The notes under the pieces are model-generated. The model saw only the letters and a list, made by a program, of their open reading frames with translations, had not been told where the DNA came from and made no database searches. From contig JAMFSE010000063.1 of NCBI GenBank assembly GCA_026225115.1, positions 1 to 44,074 of the forward strand: a DNA stretch of 44,074 nt, given 5' to 3'. This DNA comes from Rhodovastum atsumiense (lineage in GTDB: Bacteria > Pseudomonadota > Alphaproteobacteria > Acetobacterales > Acetobacteraceae). This document shows, piece after piece, positions 41,720 to 44,074 of this stretch (within the stretch, counting starts at the first letter, position 1; each line of letters opens with the position of its first letter). The position numbers were made by a program, and so were the translations under genes.

Positions 41720-41877
41720 TCAAGCGGTTCTTTTTTGAAGTGGCTTGCGCGGCCCGATTTAGACTTCGCGGCTTCGCCGCTCAGTCATCGGGGCGCGGGC
41801 GTTACGGCGCCAATGCCCCAGGCCCAGAGTAAAAAAGTCTTTTTGCTTCTTTTTCTTCAGAAAAAGAAGTGCTTAAT
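41717..41877. repeat. A/T-hairpin element between ffh and rpsP, one half degraded
   Basis: The right half (about 41800-41877) is the best-formed copy: CCCCAGGCCCAGAGTAAAAA, then a perfect 11-base-pair stem CTTCTTTTTCT (41846-41856) with AGAAAAAGAAG (41859-41869), and the edge TGCTTAATG. The left half (41717-41745) begins at the ffh TAA and keeps CAAGCGGTTCTTTTTTGAAG with a short CAAGC/GCTTG stem, so it is diverged. A GCGGC-TTC-GCCGC hairpin (41768-41780) and a GC-rich block (GGGCGCGGGCG) lie between. rpsP is on the plus strand, so the right edge here faces a gene start. Confidence 0.75.
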
Positions 41878-41904
41878 GTTTTGTTTTTTATAGGAGTCTA
41901 CTTA

Positions 41905-42249
41905 ATGTCTTTAAAAATTCGTCTAGCGCGTGCGGGGGCCAAGAAGCGGCCGTTTTATCATATTGTGGTGGCGGATGCGAACAGCCCGCGCGATGGCAAG
42001 TTCATCGAGCGCGTTGGCACGTATAACCCGATGCTGCCGGCGGATCATGTGGATCGCGTGACCTTGGTGACCGAGCGTTTGACGCATTGGATTTCCAATG
42101 GTGCGCAGGCAACCGATCGCGTTGCGCGTTTTCTTGGCAAAGCGGGCCTGATCAAGATGCCGGTTTATGTTGAGCAGCCGAAGCAGTCGGCGCCGAAGAA
42201 GAAGGCACAGGAGCGGGCAGCTGAGCGGGCGAAAGCCGAAGCGGCCTAA
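41905..42249 (+). CDS. rpsP: 30S ribosomal protein S16
   Basis: The protein is 114 residues from the ATG at 41905; TAGGAG is eight bases upstream and decides against the open frame from 41869. The opening [23 protein letters not shown] is the S16 signature, followed by RVGTYNPM and a Lys/Ala-rich tail ([22 protein letters not shown]) that is longer than in E. coli, as often in alphaproteobacteria. The first gene after the repeat in the ribosomal block, nine bases ahead of rimM. Confidence 0.97.
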   Translation: MSLKIRLARAGAKKRPFYHIVVADANSPRDGKFIERVGTYNPMLPADHVDRVTLVTERLTHWISNGAQATDRVARFLGKAGLIKMPVYVEQPKQSAPKKKAQERAAERAKAEAA

Positions 42250-42258
42250 TCGGAGCCA

Positions 42259-42783
42259 ATGGACGATCGGTTGATATTGATGGGCGTGATCGGCAGGCCG
42301 CATGGTGTGCGGGGTTTGGTGCGGGTGAATGCCTACACCGAGGATTCTGCCGCGCTGGCCGATTACGCGCCGCTTATTGATAGGACCGGGCGGAAGTTTG
42401 ATCTGGAGTGGGTGGCGGAGAATATCGCGCAGTTGAGCGAGATTACCGCCGCCGGACCGCGCCGGATTACCGATCGTAATGAGGCGGAACGGCTGACCAA
42501 TACCGAACTGTTCGCGCCGCGATCTGCCTTGCCGGAAGCCGAGGAGGAAGAGTTCTACCTTGCGGATCTGGTGGGGCTGGCAGCGCGCAATGCCAATGGT
42601 GCGGCACTCGGCAAGGTAATCGCCGTGCACGACTACGGCGGCGGGGTCAGCCTGGAAATCGGCGGCAGCGGTGCGCCGCTGATCGTGCCGTTTACCCGGC
42701 AGGCCGTGCCGGTGGTGGATGTGCCCGGCGGGCATATCGTCGTCGACCCGCCGGCTGAAACGGAAGCGGAGGCAGCGCCATGA
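42259..42783 (+). CDS. rimM: Ribosome maturation factor RimM
   Basis: This 174-residue protein binds S19 in 30S assembly. It has an N-terminal RimM barrel ([19 protein letters not shown]) and a C-terminal PRC barrel ([57 protein letters not shown]). The start is nine bases after rpsP with GGAG just ahead. It overlaps trmD by four bases, so the two are translationally coupled. Confidence 0.96.
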   Translation: MDDRLILMGVIGRPHGVRGLVRVNAYTEDSAALADYAPLIDRTGRKFDLEWVAENIAQLSEITAAGPRRITDRNEAERLTNTELFAPRSALPEAEEEEFYLADLVGLAARNANGAALGKVIAVHDYGGGVSLEIGGSGAPLIVPFTRQAVPVVDVPGGHIVVDPPAETEAEAAP

Positions 42784-43484
42784 CCTGGCATGCCGATATT
42801 CTGACGCTGTTTCCGGCGATGTTTCCGGGGCCGCTGGGCGAATCCCTGGCGGGCAAGGCGCTTGGCGCCGGGATATGGTCCCTTAAGGCGACCGATATCC
42901 GGGAATTCGGCCAAGGCGCGCATCGCGCCGTGGACGACACGCCGTTCGGCGGCGGTGCCGGCATGGTCATGCGCGCGGATGTGCTGGATGCAGCCATCGG
43001 CTCGGTTGCGGATGGGCAACGGCCGCTGGTCGTCCTCACCCCCCGCGGCGTGCCGCTCACCCAGAAGCGGGTCCAAAAGCTGGCCGCCGGCCCCGGCGTC
43101 ATCCTCCTCTGCGGCCGTTTCGAAGGCATCGACCAGCGCGTCATCGAAGCCCGCAACGCCGAGGAAATCAGCATCGGCGACTACGTGCTATCCGGCGGTG
43201 AAATCGCCGCTTTGGCGCTGCTGGACGCCGCTATCCGCCTGCTCCCCGGCGTCATGGGCACCGCCGCCAGCGCCGATGAGGAAAGTTTTTCGACCTCCCT
43301 CCTCGAATACCCGCACTACACGCGCCCCGCCACCTGGCAGGACCGCGCCGTCCCGGAAACCCTCACCTCCGGCAACCATAAAGCCATCGCCGACTGGCGC
43401 CGCCAGGCCGCCGCCGACATCACCAAAATCCGAAGACCAGACCTCTACGCCCAATACATTGCATCTGGCGCAATCGCGCCCTAA
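42780..43484 (+). CDS. trmD: tRNA (guanine37-N1)-methyltransferase
   Basis: It methylates G37 next to the anticodon, limiting frameshifting. At 234 residues it is of family length. Motifs: [16 protein letters not shown], the FGGGAGM loop, [33 protein letters not shown] (SPOUT knot) and [14 protein letters not shown]. Coupled to rimM by ATGA overlap. The end [12 protein letters not shown] is typical. It precedes rplS by 28 bases. Confidence 0.97.
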   Translation: MTWHADILTLFPAMFPGPLGESLAGKALGAGIWSLKATDIREFGQGAHRAVDDTPFGGGAGMVMRADVLDAAIGSVADGQRPLVVLTPRGVPLTQKRVQKLAAGPGVILLCGRFEGIDQRVIEARNAEEISIGDYVLSGGEIAALALLDAAIRLLPGVMGTAASADEESFSTSLLEYPHYTRPATWQDRAVPETLTSGNHKAIADWRRQAAADITKIRRPDLYAQYIASGAIAP

Positions 43485-43512
43485 ACAGCCTCCCCAGAAG
43501 GACCTTTTTACC

Positions 43513-43896
43513 ATGAACATCATCCAGACCATCGACGCCGAACAAATCGCCAAATTGACCGAGGGCAAACCCGTCCCCACTTTCGCGCCCGGCGATACGC
43601 TCCGCGTCAGCGTAAAAGTGGTCGAAGGTGAGCGCTCGCGTATCCAGGCCTTCGAAGGCGTCTGCATCGCCCGCTCCAACCGCGGCATCAATTCCAGCTT
43701 CACCGTCCGGAAAATCTCCTACGGCGAAGGCGTGGAACGTATCTTCCAGCTCTACGCGCCAACCATTGCCGAAATCCACGTGATGCGCCGCGGCGACGTC
43801 CGCCGCGCCAAACTCTACTACCTCCGCGGCCGCCGCGGTAAATCCGCCCGCATCGCGGAGAAAGCCCGTGAGGTCGATGCCCCGGCCGCTGAGTAA
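43513..43896 (+). CDS. rplS: 50S ribosomal protein L19
   Basis: This 127-residue protein of the intersubunit face reads [46 protein letters not shown], the L19 signature, then [51 protein letters not shown] lies ten bases before the ATG; an open frame from 42862 is only an extension across trmD and is not real. It ends the ffh-rplS block and is followed by stacked GC-rich hairpins. Confidence 0.97.
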   Translation: MNIIQTIDAEQIAKLTEGKPVPTFAPGDTLRVSVKVVEGERSRIQAFEGVCIARSNRGINSSFTVRKISYGEGVERIFQLYAPTIAEIHVMRRGDVRRAKLYYLRGRRGKSARIAEKAREVDAPAAE

Positions 43897-43904
43897 AGTA
43901 AGAC

Positions 43905-43923
43905 AAGGGGGCTTTGCCCCCTT
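43905..43923 (+). terminator. Probable terminator hairpin after rplS
   Basis: AAGGGGGC (43905-43912) pairs with GCCCCCTT (43916-43923) across a TTT loop, nine bases after the rplS stop. The stem is very GC-rich. No T-run follows, so it may block transcription or protect the 3' end instead of ending it alone. Confidence 0.6.
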
Positions 43924-43931
43924 GACCCCCA

Positions 43932-43950
43932 CTAAGGGCTCAGCCCTTAG
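43932..43950. repeat. Second hairpin after rplS
   Basis: CTAAGGGC (43932-43939) and GCCCTTAG (43943-43950) form an eight-base-pair stem with loop TCA, eight bases after the first. It lies between two larger palindromes and shares the GGGC/GCCC theme. Confidence 0.55.
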
Positions 43951-43965
43951 AACCCGCGACTTGAG

Positions 43966-44025
43966 TTAGGGGCAGGCGGGGTGCGGGGGTTCCCAGTGGG
44001 AACCCCGCACCCCACCTGCCCCTAA
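43966..44025. repeat. Large GC-rich hairpin near the window end
   Basis: Arms of 29 (43966-43994) and 28 bases (43998-44025) flank an AGT loop; only one mismatch and one extra G interrupt pairing (TTAGGGGCAGG at one end, CCTGCCCCTAA at the other). It is the most stable structure in the window. With the previous two it forms a row of three hairpins after the rplS gene, of a kind I recall from Acetobacteraceae genomes. Confidence 0.75.
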
Positions 44026-44074
44026 GGCCTATTGGATTCCAAAGGCGCAGCCGTTGGCGGGGGGCCAGGGGGCC

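Noticed and set aside
1-44074. tRNA, rRNA, CRISPR, IS or prophage
   Set aside because: No cloverleaf with TTCGA arm, no regularly spaced repeats, and no transposase or integrase motifs were seen in any frame.

Overview
The window reads as a GC-rich alphaproteobacterial chromosome, most likely from Rhodospirillales and probably Acetobacteraceae. The clade call rests on three things: the ChvG/ChvI pair next to ATP-dependent pckA, the order ftsE-ftsX-ydcF-plsC, and stacked GC-rich hairpins plus A/T-rich inverted-pair repeats between genes of a kind I associate with Acetobacteraceae. It rests on gene content and recollection, not on a search. Nearly all of the sequence is coding. The longest gene-free stretch is about 220 bases (35099-35318) and it is filled with palindromes. 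I see no tRNA, rRNA, CRISPR array, transposase or prophage.

Layout. 1-4.4 kb: chvG (cut by the window edge) and chvI, a small flavin/heme-type oxidoreductase, then pckA. 4.4-8 kb: a zinc-ribbon membrane protein facing away from ftsE-ftsX-ydcF-plsC. 8.1-11.8 kb: an EnvZ/OmpR-type pair and a MarR regulator, divergent from ilvE. 11.9-16.7 kb: a yejA-yejB oligopeptide uptake pair lacking yejE and yejF, a hisN-type phosphatase and a diheme cytochrome c. 16.8-19.9 kb: kdsB-pheA-galM, tightly packed, then a deazaflavin-type oxidoreductase. 19.9-26 kb on the minus strand: peroxiredoxin, two membrane glycosyltransferases, a threonine/serine dehydratase, motB, and a motA broken by a one-base frameshift. 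26-31.5 kb: yqgE, an FAH-family hydrolase, arfB, rpmB, a small unknown gene, an Atm1-type ABC exporter and a Nudix protein. 31.6-35.1 kb: an MHYT-domain histidine kinase overlapping a receiver-DUF3369-PAS-GGDEF protein. 35.3-39 kb: fdhD, a YdeP-type molybdopterin oxidoreductase and a nitrate-reductase-associated protein. 39-44 kb: a secreted six-cysteine protein, a methyltransferase, then the conserved run ffh-rpsP-rimM-trmD-rplS.

How genes work together. ChvG/ChvI and pckA suggest envelope or acid sensing linked to gluconeogenesis. FtsEX with PlsC is a division and envelope block. The MHYT kinase and GGDEF partner look like one signalling circuit ending in cyclic-di-GMP. FdhD, the YdeP-like enzyme and the associated protein form a molybdoenzyme module without recognisable electron-transfer subunits in the window. 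ffh to rplS is a translation and secretion block.

The most unusual structural signal is an A/T-rich hairpin repeat present at five intergenic sites (about 4.3, 11.8, 14.8, 28.4 and 41.7 kb). It is often a head-to-head pair, and its outer edge abuts or even supplies the stop codon of the flanking gene. The second is the frameshifted motA beside an intact motB.
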